DNA from: Lysinibacillus sp. FSL W8-0992 | GTDB taxonomy: Bacteria; Bacillota; Bacilli; Bacillales_A; Planococcaceae | NCBI RefSeq assembly: GCF_038008685.1 | Contig: NZ_JBBOZQ010000001.1 | Location: forward strand, 434,001 to 498,000 | Direction: 5' to 3' | DNA: 64,000 bases | Shown: positions 1 to 9,207 of the stretch, piece by piece | Layout: each line of letters starts with the position of its first letter | Numbering within the stretch: position 1 is the stretch's first letter | The notes under the pieces: generated by a model | What the model was told of the DNA's origin: nothing | The model's database searches: none | Seen by the model: the letters and a program-made list of their open reading frames with translations, nothing else | Made by a program: the position numbers and the translations under genes

Positions 1-10
1 CCTCACAAAT

Positions 11-61
11 GCTAAACATCTGCGGAGGCTCGCTTGGCTCGCTTTCCCACAGAAGTTTAGC
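11..61. repeat. Imperfect hairpin downstream of the fatty acid transporter gene
   Basis: Arms at 11-22 and 50-61 pair over 12 bases with one mismatch around a GC-rich loop. There is no convincing T-run on either side, so it may be a weak terminator for the minus-strand transporter gene or part of a dispersed repeat cut by the window edge. Confidence 0.4.
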
Positions 62-102
62 GAATTTTTTGCTGAAATCCTATAATCCTTACTCTTTAAT
101 TT

Positions 103-1434
103 CTAAAGTAAATATGACCAAGCTAATGTTGCAATAATGTAAATAACACCCACGAAGAACATGATCATAACAAGGAAGCCCATAATATCTTTTAACTTTA
201 AGCGAGAGAGTGCTAGAGCTGGTAAAATCCAGAATGGTTGTACTAAATCGTTCCAAGCATTCCCTAACATAACAGACATGGATGTTTCTGATAAGGAAGC
301 ACCTAATTCTTTTGCTGCCTCAATCATAAATGGACCTTGTACTGTCCAGTGCCCTCCTGCAGATGGTGCAAAGAAGTTAATGAAGAAGGAGCTAATTAAC
401 CCCCAAAACGGTAGGGTATGTTCGTTTGATAAGTCAACGAATATTTTTGCAATTGTGTCCACTAAACCAGAAGCGGCCATGATAGCCATAATCCCCGCGT
501 AGAATGGAAATTGCAGTATGATTCCTGAAATTGTTTTAACCCCGTCAGCTAAGTGCTCAGCATAACGTGCAGGTGTGCCTAGTAAAATAATTCCTACGAA
601 TAAAATAATAAAGTTTAAAATATTTAAGTTTAATGAATTACCATTTGTGAAATAGATTACGATATAAATTAGCCCTAACACACCAATTGCGTAAGCTAGA
701 ATGCGGCTGTTATTTAATTTATTTGCTAAAGTATTGTCTTCTAAAAGGTTTAATTTTGCTTTTGGTTTGTCTGCATATAATGCTGGATCAATCTCCACAA
801 CATTTTTAGGATCTTTTGGATGTAGCATCGCATTAAATAAAGGTAACGTAATTAATAAAACAACTGTTGTAATAATCATTGGTAAGCTAAAAATTGTTTC
901 TGATAATGTAACTAATCCCATAGCATCTTCTAAGAAGTGACCTGGAGTTGAAATTAAAATTGGAATAGAAGCAGATAAACCTAATCCATAAAAAGTGAAT
1001 CCAGAATATGCAGCTGCAATGATTAGCGGATAATGGACCCCTTTAACTTTTAACGCTAGTTTTTTTGCGATAATACCACCAATTACTAAACCAAATCCCC
1101 AGTTTAAATAACTCCCGATACCACCAACAAGTGTTGCCACGATAATTGCCATTTTTGGCGTATGAACCATACTTGCAATTTTATTTAATAACTTATCTGT
1201 TACAGGAGCTGTAGCTAATACATAACCCATTGCAAGAATAACGGCCATTTGTGTTGTAAATGCTAGTAAATCCCAAAAGCCACCACCCCAGGCAGTTGTT
1301 AGATCCACAAAACTAATATCTTCAATTAGTAGAGCCAATACAAACGTTAATAATGTAAGTCCAATTGCAAATACAAATGGATCTGGTAAATATTTTTTCA
1401 TTACATTTGTGAAAAAATTCGTTAACTTTTCCAT
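103..1434 (-). CDS. atoE: Short-chain fatty acid transporter, AtoE family
   Basis: A 443-residue polytopic membrane protein with about 12 hydrophobic segments and no soluble domain. It reads as the AtoE/short-chain fatty acid transporter family, whose members are about 440 residues and carry acetoacetate or butyrate across the membrane. Typical features are the N-terminal FFTNVMKKYLPDPFVFA stretch and the glycine-rich SAGGHWTVQGPF segment late in the protein. The ATG follows AGGGGGAAATAGT. The gene is separated only by a small divergent gene from a thiolase/CoA-transferase operon on the same strand, which supports import of ketone bodies or short acids. The exact substrate cannot be read from sequence. 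Confidence 0.85.
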   Translation of the reverse strand: MEKLTNFFTNVMKKYLPDPFVFAIGLTLLTFVLALLIEDISFVDLTTAWGGGFWDLLAFTTQMAVILAMGYVLATAPVTDKLLNKIASMVHTPKMAIIVATLVGGIGSYLNWGFGLVIGGIIAKKLALKVKGVHYPLIIAAAYSGFTFYGLGLSASIPILISTPGHFLEDAMGLVTLSETIFSLPMIITTVVLLITLPLFNAMLHPKDPKNVVEIDPALYADKPKAKLNLLEDNTLANKLNNSRILAYAIGVLGLIYIVIYFTNGNSLNLNILNFIILFVGIILLGTPARYAEHLADGVKTISGIILQFPFYAGIMAIMAASGLVDTIAKIFVDLSNEHTLPFWGLISSFFINFFAPSAGGHWTVQGPFMIEAAKELGASLSETSMSVMLGNAWNDLVQPFWILPALALSRLKLKDIMGFLVMIMFFVGVIYIIATLAWSYLL

Positions 1435-1543
1435 ACTATTTCCCCCTTGATGTAATCTACTAAGTAATTTTTGGAATTAGCTCTTTAACGTGTAAAACAT
1501 GATAAAATATAATCACAATCTATACATGTTGGAGGGCATTTTC

Positions 1544-1870
1544 TTGCAAAAATTAACTAGTATTTTAGTGACTGCTTATGCTAAAGCACCCCAAGGCACG
1601 TCTATGTACGAGATGTACAAACATGCTGGCATTGTGTTAGAAATCGATCAACAAACGCATAAAATTATTGATGCAGAATTCACATTCGTTACTGATCTTG
1701 CTCAAAATTTCTTTAAACGTATGTTGATTGGCTTTGATCTTACGGCCAATATTGATGAATTAATTGCTCGTGTAGATGAACACTATTATGCCCCATCAAG
1801 TGGTTCAGTCGTAGTAGCTCTACAGTCTGCGCAAAAAAGATACCTTGAAAAAATTCAAAAAGATAACTAA
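1544..1870 (+). CDS. DUF3870-like small protein
   Basis: A protein of 108 residues, starting at a TTG placed 7 bases after GGAGGG (1531-1536); the ATG at 1499 has no ribosome binding site. The sequence resembles the DUF3870 family (motif AYAKAPQGTSMYE near the start, conserved SGSVVVALQSAQKRY near the end). Family members are usually found beside catabolic enzymes and have no assigned reaction. It lies alone between the divergent AtoE-type transporter and the thiolase operon, so a regulatory or accessory role in that catabolism is possible but only inferred. Confidence 0.7.
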   Translation: MQKLTSILVTAYAKAPQGTSMYEMYKHAGIVLEIDQQTHKIIDAEFTFVTDLAQNFFKRMLIGFDLTANIDELIARVDEHYYAPSSGSVVVALQSAQKRYLEKIQKDN

Positions 1871-1876
1871 GTACCT

Positions 1877-1899
1877 ACACCGAGTCATGTACTCGGTGT
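1877..1899 (+). terminator. Terminator after the DUF3870 gene
   Basis: Nine-base perfect stem (1877-1885 with 1891-1899) and a five-base loop, followed on the plus strand by TATTTTAT. It sits just after the small plus-strand gene and just before the end of the converging thiolase gene. Confidence 0.7.
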
Positions 1900-1903
1900 T
1901 ATT

Positions 1904-3097
1904 TTATGCTTGGCAGTTTTCAACGATAGTGGAAACACCAAGTCCCCCTGCGATACATAATGTTACTAAACCATAACGCTTGCCTGTTCGTTCAAGCTCA
2001 TGAATAAGTTTTGTCATTAAAATGGCACCAGTTGCCCCAATAGGATGGCCCATTGCAATAGCACCGCCGTTTGGATTTACTCGATTAATATCTAACCCAA
2101 GTTCATTGATAACTGCGATAGATTGGGCTGCAAAGGCTTCATTTAGCTCAATAATATCAATATCTTGAATTGATAAATTTGCCTGCTTCAATGCTTTTAA
2201 TGTAGCTGGAACTGGACCGATTCCCATTATAGATGGATCTACGCCAGCGGCTGCTTGAGCAAGTATTTTTACCTTGGGCTTATAGCCTAGTTCTATAGCT
2301 TTTTCATTCGACATGATTAACAATGCAGCTGCACCGTCATTACGCCCACTACTATTGCCCGCTGTTACTGTTCCACCTTTACGGAATACAGGTTTTAACG
2401 TACTTAACTTCTCTTTACTCGTTAAAAATGGATGCTCATCTTTTTCAAAAATTTCTATTGATTTTCGTTTTTTCACTTCGTAAGGTACAATTTGTTTGTC
2501 AAAATAACCTTCTTGTATGGCCTTCGCTGTAAGTTCTTGACTACGATGTGCAAATGCATCTTGCTCTTCACGAGAAATTGAATATTTTTCGGCTAAATTT
2601 TCTGCTGTTTCACCCATCGTTGAAATGCCATAAACTTCAAACGGTTGTGAGCCTGGTTGACTTTCTGTGTTCGGATCTAACATGACAGCATTTCCAACGC
2701 CATATCCATAACGAGCATTTCGTAAGTAATATGGGGCTGTACTCATGGATTCTGTTCCCCCTGCGATAATAATATCGCTATAGCCAAGAGCTATTTGCTG
2801 TGCCGCATTATTAATGGATTGTAGTCCCGAACCACATTGGCGATGTACTGTATAACCTGGAACAGTAATTGGTAGCTCGGCACGTAGAGATGCAAGGCGT
2901 GCAACATTGGATTGATCAGCACTTTGTTTTGCTTGTCCCAAAATCACTTCATCAATTAGCGTGGGATCTAGCTGTGTACGATTTAGGAGTTCACGAATAA
3001 CTGTTGAACCAAGAATGTCTGCTGTCTCATTGATTAATGAGCCCCCTAACTTACCTATAGCTGTTCGAACACCTTCTACAATAACTACTTCTTTCAT
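1904..3097 (-). CDS. Acetyl-CoA C-acetyltransferase (thiolase)
   Basis: A 397-residue thiolase of normal family length. The acyl-accepting cysteine is Cys88 in HRQCGSG, and the second active-site set is His351 (GHPIGATGA) and Cys381 (LCIAGGLG). It joins or splits acetoacetyl-CoA and acetyl-CoA, or longer 3-ketoacyl-CoAs, in the cytoplasm. It is the last gene of a minus-strand operon after the two CoA-transferase subunits (12-base gap), the standard order for acetoacetate degradation: CoA activation by ScoAB, then thiolysis. Degradative and biosynthetic thiolases are hard to tell apart; the operon favours degradation. Confidence 0.93.
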   Translation of the reverse strand: MKEVVIVEGVRTAIGKLGGSLINETADILGSTVIRELLNRTQLDPTLIDEVILGQAKQSADQSNVARLASLRAELPITVPGYTVHRQCGSGLQSINNAAQQIALGYSDIIIAGGTESMSTAPYYLRNARYGYGVGNAVMLDPNTESQPGSQPFEVYGISTMGETAENLAEKYSISREEQDAFAHRSQELTAKAIQEGYFDKQIVPYEVKKRKSIEIFEKDEHPFLTSKEKLSTLKPVFRKGGTVTAGNSSGRNDGAAALLIMSNEKAIELGYKPKVKILAQAAAGVDPSIMGIGPVPATLKALKQANLSIQDIDIIELNEAFAAQSIAVINELGLDINRVNPNGGAIAMGHPIGATGAILMTKLIHELERTGKRYGLVTLCIAGGLGVSTIVENCQA

Positions 3098-3109
3098 GCT
3101 ATTTCCCTC

Positions 3110-3745
3110 CTATTTCAACGCATTGACAAAACTTGCTTCTGTGCTAGCCTCTACTTGCTGTAATGTAACTTCAGGCATTAATTCAACCAAATGTAACTGT
3201 CCATCTACATAGTTAAAAACTGCCAATTCAGTAATAATCGTATCCACGCTACGAGTTGAGGTAATTGGATAAGTGCAATTCTTTAAAATCTTACTTTTCC
3301 CATCTTTTGATGTATGCGTCATCGTGACAATGACCTTTTGTGCACCGATTAGTAAATCCATTGCACCACCAACACCAATAATATTTTTCCCTGGTACTGC
3401 CCAATTGGCGATACGTGCTTGCTCATCTACTTGTAGTACGCCTAAGATGGCTACATCCACATGACCCCCTCGAATCATGCCAAATGATTCTGCACTATTA
3501 AAAAAGGATGATCCAATCGCTTCTCCAACTGGCATTTTTCCAGCATTCACTACATTCGGATCGATATCATCCTCATCTACACCTACTACGCCGAGCATGC
3601 CGTTCTCTGTATGAAAGTGAACATTGTCATTTTCTACATACTTTGCAACAAGTGTAGGGATACCAATACCTAAATTAATAATTTGTCCATTTGCAACTTC
3701 TTTTGCAGCTCTTTTTGCTATTAGCTCTTGAATTGGATTAGCCAT
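3110..3745 (-). CDS. scoB: 3-oxoacid CoA-transferase subunit B
   Basis: A CoA-transferase family I beta subunit of 211 residues from the ATG at 3745; an in-frame TTG at 3754 is an alternative start nearer the AAGGAAGG sequence. The catalytic glutamate is Glu48 in HTENGMLG, the residue that forms the glutamyl-CoA intermediate in this family. GIGIPT and the GGAMDLL region are also typical. With subunit A it moves CoA from succinyl-CoA or acetyl-CoA onto acetoacetate. The gene overlaps the end of scoA, so the two subunits are probably translationally coupled. Confidence 0.93.
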   Translation of the reverse strand: MANPIQELIAKRAAKEVANGQIINLGIGIPTLVAKYVENDNVHFHTENGMLGVVGVDEDDIDPNVVNAGKMPVGEAIGSSFFNSAESFGMIRGGHVDVAILGVLQVDEQARIANWAVPGKNIIGVGGAMDLLIGAQKVIVTMTHTSKDGKSKILKNCTYPITSTRSVDTIITELAVFNYVDGQLHLVELMPEVTLQQVEASTEASFVNALK

Positions 3746-4424
3746 TCTCCACAACGCCTTCCTTCGTTAAAATCTTCTGTGCTACAATCACTCGATCAAT
3801 GAATAAATGCGGAGTAATGATATCATCACTACTTAGTTCGCCTGCTTCTACAATTTCATCTACCTCAACAATGACTGTCTTGGCCGCAGTTGCCATAATC
3901 GGATTAAAATTACGCGCAGTTTTGTAATACACTAAATTTCCAAGTCTATCTGCCTTATGTGCACGAATAATTGCGACATCCGCCTTTAACGCTTCCTCAA
4001 AAACGTATTCTTCACCATTAATTATTTTTGTTTCTTTACCTTTAGCCAAGTCTGTTCCAAAAGATGTTTTTGTGTAATAGCCACCAATCCCTGCACCACC
4101 AGCTCGAATCGATTCAGCTAATGTACCTTGGGGTAATAATTCAATTTCAAGTTCTCCACGTTGAAATGCTTCGCCAACATCTCGATTGCCAGTAAAGTAA
4201 GAGCCGATTGCCTTTTTTACTTTCTTTTGCTCTAGCAATTTTCCAAGACCCTTACCTTTTTCCCCTAAGTTATTGCTGATGATTGTTAAATCATTGACCT
4301 CTAACTCTACTAGTGCATCTATTAAAGTGAGTGGACCCCCTACTAAACCAAAGCCACCGACCATTATTGTTTGGCCACTTTCAACGCAAGATAAAGCCTG
4401 TTCTACAGATTCATAAATTTTCAT
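3738..4424 (-). CDS. scoA: 3-oxoacid CoA-transferase subunit A
   Basis: A CoA-transferase family I alpha subunit of 228 residues. The start at 4424 is chosen because it follows GGAGTG and begins the conserved MKIYESVEQAL; the longer frame to 4469 lies inside the preceding gene. The glycine-rich MVGGFGLVGGP motif (about residues 21-31) is the CoA-transferase signature. It pairs with the downstream subunit B to activate acetoacetate. It begins 13 bases after the stop of the carboxymuconolactone-decarboxylase-like gene, so all four genes probably share one mRNA. Confidence 0.93.
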   Translation of the reverse strand: MKIYESVEQALSCVESGQTIMVGGFGLVGGPLTLIDALVELEVNDLTIISNNLGEKGKGLGKLLEQKKVKKAIGSYFTGNRDVGEAFQRGELEIELLPQGTLAESIRAGGAGIGGYYTKTSFGTDLAKGKETKIINGEEYVFEEALKADVAIIRAHKADRLGNLVYYKTARNFNPIMATAAKTVIVEVDEIVEAGELSSDDIITPHLFIDRVIVAQKILTKEGVVENG

Positions 4425-4437
4425 TGTATTCACTCCA

Positions 4438-5154
4438 TTACTTTTGGATAAGCGCATCACTAATTTCAAACCAAGAAGGAATGCCAGCTGTTAATAGGCA
4501 AATATAGCCTAGCTCTGCTAATTCTGCTTCTTCTACACCTATTTCACGTGATTGTTTAGCCCAATAATCTGTTTCCTCATTTTTCAATATCGTTGTGTAA
4601 ATTCCCGTCATTAAGATATGTTTCATTTGCGTTGATACAACATTGCTATCAAGTAACGCAACTTTTAAAGCGTTTTCATCTTTTGCAACAATAAAACTTA
4701 ATAATTTCTCAAAATATGCCTTACTTTGATCTGTCGAAGCAAACGTACTGTAATAGCGCACAATATCCATTGCTGAAGCATCATGTGAAATTTTGTCTGC
4801 ACTCGTATTCGTTAGCTCTAACGCATAGTCAAAAGACTGCAAGCCAATCTGTAATGCTTTTTCCTCACCATAGTTAAACGCTACGAGTAAGTACTCAATT
4901 AATTCTTCGAGAGTAGCACCACCATCAATGGCGCCTTTTGTATGGTACACCATGCTTCGTGCATAATGTCTTGCTGCATTCATGCCAACTAACAAAATGT
5001 CCTTGTCCTTTACAGAAAGTACACCTGGTGCCATTGCTGCTCCACGAAGTGCTGTATAGTGGTCTAGCATTGCTGGATTATAATCATGCATTTTTTGCAC
5101 CCATTCAGGTACTACATCATAAACTTTTTTAAAATACTCTAATCCTGTAGACAT
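4438..5154 (-). CDS. Carboxymuconolactone decarboxylase-like (AhpD-like) protein
   Basis: A 238-residue helical protein with two repeats resembling the CMD/AhpD fold (about residues 20-110 and 140-235). The start at 5154 follows AAGGGG; the frame open to 5208 runs through a terminator hairpin. The AhpD CxxC redox pair is absent, so a peroxidase partner role is unlikely and a decarboxylase or ring-opening type activity would be a guess. It is the first gene of the operon with scoA, scoB and thiolase, suggesting it acts upstream of a 3-oxoacid. The true substrate is unknown. Confidence 0.75.
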   Translation of the reverse strand: MSTGLEYFKKVYDVVPEWVQKMHDYNPAMLDHYTALRGAAMAPGVLSVKDKDILLVGMNAARHYARSMVYHTKGAIDGGATLEELIEYLLVAFNYGEEKALQIGLQSFDYALELTNTSADKISHDASAMDIVRYYSTFASTDQSKAYFEKLLSFIVAKDENALKVALLDSNVVSTQMKHILMTGIYTTILKNEETDYWAKQSREIGVEEAELAELGYICLLTAGIPSWFEISDALIQK

Positions 5155-5186
5155 CCAACAAATCCCCTTTTTGTTAAATTCGAATA

Positions 5187-5245
5187 AAAAAAGGCCACAC
5201 TTCCCCAAAAGACGGCATGTACCGTACGTTTAGAAAAGTGTAGCC
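5187..5245 (-). terminator. Leader terminator immediately before the CMD-scoAB-thiolase operon
   Basis: Reading the minus strand, a ten-pair stem (5245-5236 with 5202-5193, one G-U pair) with a 33-base loop is followed by a run of seven T (5192-5186). It lies only about 30 bases ahead of the operon's start codon. That leaves almost no room for a promoter between them, so it may work as an attenuator; it could also simply end the transcript of the upstream hydrolase gene. Confidence 0.65.
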
Positions 5246-5358
5246 AACAGTCAAGCAGGGAAAGTAGAAAAAGGTCGTTTTTCTAAAGCTGCTCGATAGG
5301 CATTTAATATTTGTTATTTAATTATTCGCATAAAATTTTAAAAACTGCAACTCTTTTT

Positions 5359-6192
5359 TTAGAAACTCTCTAAAAACCGCAGTATTACTCGGTTAACATC
5401 TTTTCTTTCTTCAAAAACCAAAGTGTAATGATTACTATTTGAAGTGAATTTCCAAATATTTTTGGCATATTTTAGCGTTTCTGTATAAGATTCCACTAAA
5501 AATAATGCGGGCATTGTTCCAATACCACCAGTTGAATGAATTAAAAGTATTGGGCACTCCACTTTTTCAAAAACCTCTGCAGGCTTGTAGTCATAAAAAC
5601 TTTGGAAATCTAAACGGATTTTTTCTTCGTCAGACTTATTTTCCCAATGCTCATCTTGTATTGCAACCTCATAACGACCTACGCTTGCTAAATGATCTGT
5701 CCATTCAACGCCTAGGCGACCATAAATTGCTTTTATTTCCTCGATGTACGCGTCCGCTGAGTCATACGGTTTGCTAATTCGACCTAGTGATGGTTCAACA
5801 ATTTGGCGTTGATGATCTGTACAAGTTGCTGCTCCATCAAGTAAAATGACCCCTTTTACATCTTTTCGTTTACTCGCAACATTCGCCATGATAAATGCCC
5901 CCATTGAGTAACCCATTAATATCGGGCTCTCAATGTTTAACGCATCAAGCAACGCTAATATATCTTGTGTATGTAACTCAATACCTGTATTTTCAGGTGC
6001 TGGTGCACTATTACCACGCCCTTTTAAGTCAACCGAAATAAAACGATAATCGCCTTTCAAAAGCTCAGCATAATAATGCATTTGCATATGGTTGCCGGTT
6101 AAACCATGTACGGCAATAATAGTACCTTTCTCACCTGGATAATCTACAAAATGTAATGCACTACCATTCACTTCAATTGTTTGGTATTCCAT
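5359..6192 (-). CDS. Alpha/beta hydrolase
   Basis: A 277-residue alpha/beta hydrolase. The start at 6192 sits 9 bases after AGGAGG; two ATGs directly abutting that site are too close. HGLTG (29-33) is the oxyanion segment, the nucleophile is Ser96 in GYSMGA, and the likely catalytic histidine is His255 in SNSNHYTLVFEER. The usual strand-7 acid is not obvious, since LLIHSTGG stands where an Asp is often seen. It lies upstream of the CoA-transferase operon on the same strand. Substrate unknown; an ester or thioester hydrolase is most likely. Confidence 0.85.
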   Translation of the reverse strand: MEYQTIEVNGSALHFVDYPGEKGTIIAVHGLTGNHMQMHYYAELLKGDYRFISVDLKGRGNSAPAPENTGIELHTQDILALLDALNIESPILMGYSMGAFIMANVASKRKDVKGVILLDGAATCTDHQRQIVEPSLGRISKPYDSADAYIEEIKAIYGRLGVEWTDHLASVGRYEVAIQDEHWENKSDEEKIRLDFQSFYDYKPAEVFEKVECPILLIHSTGGIGTMPALFLVESYTETLKYAKNIWKFTSNSNHYTLVFEERKDVNRVILRFLESF

Positions 6193-6657
6193 TTCCATCA
6201 TCCTCCTCATATAAATCATGCGGCGTTTTGAAGCCCATTGTGAAGGTGAACTTTCATCCATCTCCTCACCTAAACATTCGCCGAATAAAGATAAAGTTAT
6301 TTTTACATTGTTATTTCAAAAAAGTCAAAAAATTTTTTCTTTTACTAACACTTAGGTTACTCTTTTTTTATAGCAGCATTTGAAAAATACCTTCGACTTT
6401 TCATTCTGATAATATTATATTGAAATAATTAAAATTTTATTATTTTTTCCATTTCCCATTTCCTAAATCCTCTAAAACAATAGTTATTAATCATATTTCC
6501 AATAATAAACATTTAAATCATGTGAGCAATTTACTTATTGATATAAAACTTTATTACTACATAAATTACCAAACCATAAATTTACTTTTAATGGATTAAA
6601 TGTACGATATAATTACTTTTTGATACACTATTTGAAAAAGCAAAAAAGGAGTCTCAA
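6193..6657. other. AT-rich intergenic region between divergent genes
   Basis: This 465-base stretch separates the minus-strand hydrolase from the plus-strand hydrolase/ABC operon and must hold both promoters. It is very AT-rich with long T and A runs. I see no gene, riboswitch or convincing palindrome in it. Confidence 0.5.
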
Positions 6658-7230
6658 TTGAATAGAAAAAATAGAAAAATATTTATTTTACATGAAATTT
6701 ATGGAGTAAATGATTTTATTCGAGAACAGGCATGTGCCTTTATGGATAAGCAAACCGAGGTAGAATGTGTGCAACTTTACACAGATGAAAAAAGCTTTAC
6801 TTATAATCAGGAAAAAGAAGCTTACAAGTATTTCATTAATGAAATTGGCTTCGATGCTCCTTTGGAAATACTTTTCACACAACTAAGTACTGCCATACAA
6901 CAATATGAAAAAGTTATAGTAATCGGTTATAGTGTAGGCGCAACACTTGCTTGGCGACTTGCTACGCTGCCGTTATATCGTGTTGTTTGCGTCTACGGCT
7001 CACGCATTCGCCAATATCTTGACTTGCAACCAAATTGCCCGACACTTATTCTTCTACCTAGTCATGAGGTTAATTTCAATGTCGAAAAATTGAGTCATGC
7101 ACTAAAGCATCAACACTTTGTACAAACTATTCAATTTCCAGGGAAACATGGATTTATGGATCGTTATAACGCTTCATTTCATCAAGAAAGTGCTATGCTG
7201 GCGCAGACGTATATAAAAAAATTTTTATAA
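6658..7230 (+). CDS. Dienelactone hydrolase-like alpha/beta hydrolase
   Basis: A 190-residue compact alpha/beta hydrolase that starts with TTG 7 bases after AAGGAG. The N-terminal KIFILHEIYGVNDFIREQA matches the dienelactone hydrolase family. The nucleophile is Ser92 in GYSVGA, where classical dienelactone hydrolases use Cys, and His164 in GKHGF is the likely catalytic histidine. It is followed after 27 bases by the LytTR regulator and an ABC exporter, so it may belong to the same operon. The substrate cannot be inferred. Confidence 0.75.
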   Translation: MNRKNRKIFILHEIYGVNDFIREQACAFMDKQTEVECVQLYTDEKSFTYNQEKEAYKYFINEIGFDAPLEILFTQLSTAIQQYEKVIVIGYSVGATLAWRLATLPLYRVVCVYGSRIRQYLDLQPNCPTLILLPSHEVNFNVEKLSHALKHQHFVQTIQFPGKHGFMDRYNASFHQESAMLAQTYIKKFL

Positions 7231-7257
7231 ATCTTTTATGAGGTGGAGGCTATCACT

Positions 7258-8214
7258 TTGAATCAACCACAGCTTTTAGAAATCGATCCTTACACGGAAT
7301 CAGGAAATGTCATTTATCCAAGCTTTCAACTTCCATTGCATATAGGAGCTATTGTAGGCATCTACACAGATGTAACGAAAATCAATACTTTAATGCAATG
7401 GTTTACAAAGCAAGAAAAGACATATACGCATATTCGTGAAAGTGCATTATACGAACGATTAACAGTAGGAGAGTATATTCATTTTTCTATGAAACTTTTT
7501 ACAGCGCCTCTACACAATAAAGAGGAAATTTTAAAGCTGTTTTCTTTGTCCGATCAGAGGAATATTAAAATACTTAAACTTCAACATGGGGAAAAACAAC
7601 GGTTAAAATTGCTACATACATATCTTAATCTAGCACCTACTCAAATAATCGAAGAACCCCTTCAAAACTTAGATGAATTTTCAAAACAAAATGTTCTCAA
7701 GCTTTTGATGGCACTTCAAAACCAAGAAAAATCTGTTGTTTTACTTTCAAACAATTTAGAGGACTTAATTATTTCGTGCGACGAAATATATAGATTAGAT
7801 GCATTAGGTTTGCATGCACTCGATGTAAAAGAGGATGAAATCGAAACAGTTCCTACACATAACGAAAATGCACCTATACGACTTGATAAAATCCCAACAA
7901 AGAAAAATGACAAAATCATTTTATTTAATCCACCAGAAATAGATTACATTGAAAGTGTCGAAGGTGTTGTGAGCGTCTATGTTGCAAATGAAGCCTATCC
8001 ATGTACAATGTCCCTTAATGATTTAGAACAAAAATTGACACCATTCGGCTTTTTTAGAAGTCATCGTTCTTATATCGTTAACCTGCAAAAAGTACGTGAG
8101 ATTATTACTTGGACCCGCAATAGCTACAGTCTTGCTTTAAATAGCAACGAAAAAACAATTGTACCATTGTCGAAAAACAAACTAGCAGATTTAAAAGAAA
8201 TACTCGGAATATAG
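7258..8214 (+). CDS. LytTR transcription regulator with degenerate ABC-ATPase N-domain
   Basis: A 318-residue two-part protein. The TTG start at 7258 lies 8 bases after GGAGG; the GTG at 7243 overlaps that site. Residues about 1-190 align with an ABC ATPase: a signature-like LQHGEKQRLKLL (108-119) and a Walker-B-like IIEEP (130-134). However, the Walker A segment is GIYTDVTKINTL with no GKS/T, and the H-loop histidine is replaced in LLSNNLEDL. Residues 219-316 form a LytTR DNA-binding domain (FFRSHRSYIVN). It probably binds DNA without hydrolysing ATP and controls the ABC genes just downstream. No receiver domain is present. Confidence 0.85.
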   Translation: MNQPQLLEIDPYTESGNVIYPSFQLPLHIGAIVGIYTDVTKINTLMQWFTKQEKTYTHIRESALYERLTVGEYIHFSMKLFTAPLHNKEEILKLFSLSDQRNIKILKLQHGEKQRLKLLHTYLNLAPTQIIEEPLQNLDEFSKQNVLKLLMALQNQEKSVVLLSNNLEDLIISCDEIYRLDALGLHALDVKEDEIETVPTHNENAPIRLDKIPTKKNDKIILFNPPEIDYIESVEGVVSVYVANEAYPCTMSLNDLEQKLTPFGFFRSHRSYIVNLQKVREIITWTRNSYSLALNSNEKTIVPLSKNKLADLKEILGI

Positions 8215-8358
8215 TAGATTTCCCAGGAAATAAACGACTCCTGTCAGCTAAATATTACTCCATTGAAGCTCATTTTTCCGCCTTTCACCTGTAATTTAAT
8301 GTTTACCTCTCCATCGTGCTTTAAAGTTAGGCTATCAACAACCACAGGAGGTTTACAC

Positions 8359-9207
8359 ATGGAGACAGTAATTGATGTTCAACATTTAAAAAAGGTCTTT
8401 AATAGTGAAGCTGCATTACAGGATGTTTCCTTCACTATTAAAAAAGGAGAAATATTTGGTTTTCTTGGTCCAAGCGGCTCAGGTAAAACAACTACTATTA
8501 AAATATTAACTGCGCAAACTGAAAAAACTGCGGGAGATGTATCATTATTTAATCGCCCTGCTAGTGAAATGAAATATAGTCAAAATCGTCAGCGCTTTGG
8601 TATCTTGACGGATAATAGCGGGCTGTATACACGGCTTTCAATTGAAGAGAATTTATTACTATATAGTAATTTGTATCAATTACCTCATACAGCAGTAAAA
8701 GACGCTTTAGATTTTGTTAATCTTTACCCAGAACGTAAAAAGAAAGTTAGTCAGCTATCTAAAGGCATGATTCAACGTGTCACACTAGCTCGTGCCATTA
8801 TGCATAAACCTGAATTGTTATTTTTAGATGAGCCAACATCTGCACTTGACCCAGTGAATACGCAGCATATTTATAACGGCTTACGGAAATTAAATGAACT
8901 CGGAACAACAATCTTTTTAACAACTCACGATATGAGTGAGGCAGAAATACTTTGTGATCGTGTTGCCTTTTTGCATCAAGGAAAAATTCGTGCAATCGGT
9001 TCACCGAAGCAATTAAAAAAAGATTTTGGAGATGAAACGATTACTGTTGAATTGAAAAATGGCCAATCTGAAACGATTCAAAATGGCGATCAGGATGCGC
9101 AAAAACTATTTCATTGGATGCAAGAAAATGCAGTTGCACGTATATACACAAATGAGCCAACTTTAGGCGATATATTTATGCAAATAACAGGGAGTGATCT
9201 AATATGA
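8359..9207 (+). CDS. ABC transporter ATP-binding protein
   Basis: A 282-residue ABC ATPase. The start at 8359 follows AGGAGG; the longer frame has no site. Walker A is GPSGSGKT (37-44), signature LSKGM (133-137), Walker B LLFLDEPTS (153-161), H-loop His190. About 70 extra C-terminal residues are as in the drug and antibiotic exporter (DrrA/NatA-like) subfamily. Its stop overlaps the start of the permease by four bases (ATGA), so the two form one exporter. The upstream LytTR/ABC fusion is the probable regulator. Confidence 0.93.
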   Translation: METVIDVQHLKKVFNSEAALQDVSFTIKKGEIFGFLGPSGSGKTTTIKILTAQTEKTAGDVSLFNRPASEMKYSQNRQRFGILTDNSGLYTRLSIEENLLLYSNLYQLPHTAVKDALDFVNLYPERKKKVSQLSKGMIQRVTLARAIMHKPELLFLDEPTSALDPVNTQHIYNGLRKLNELGTTIFLTTHDMSEAEILCDRVAFLHQGKIRAIGSPKQLKKDFGDETITVELKNGQSETIQNGDQDAQKLFHWMQENAVARIYTNEPTLGDIFMQITGSDLI

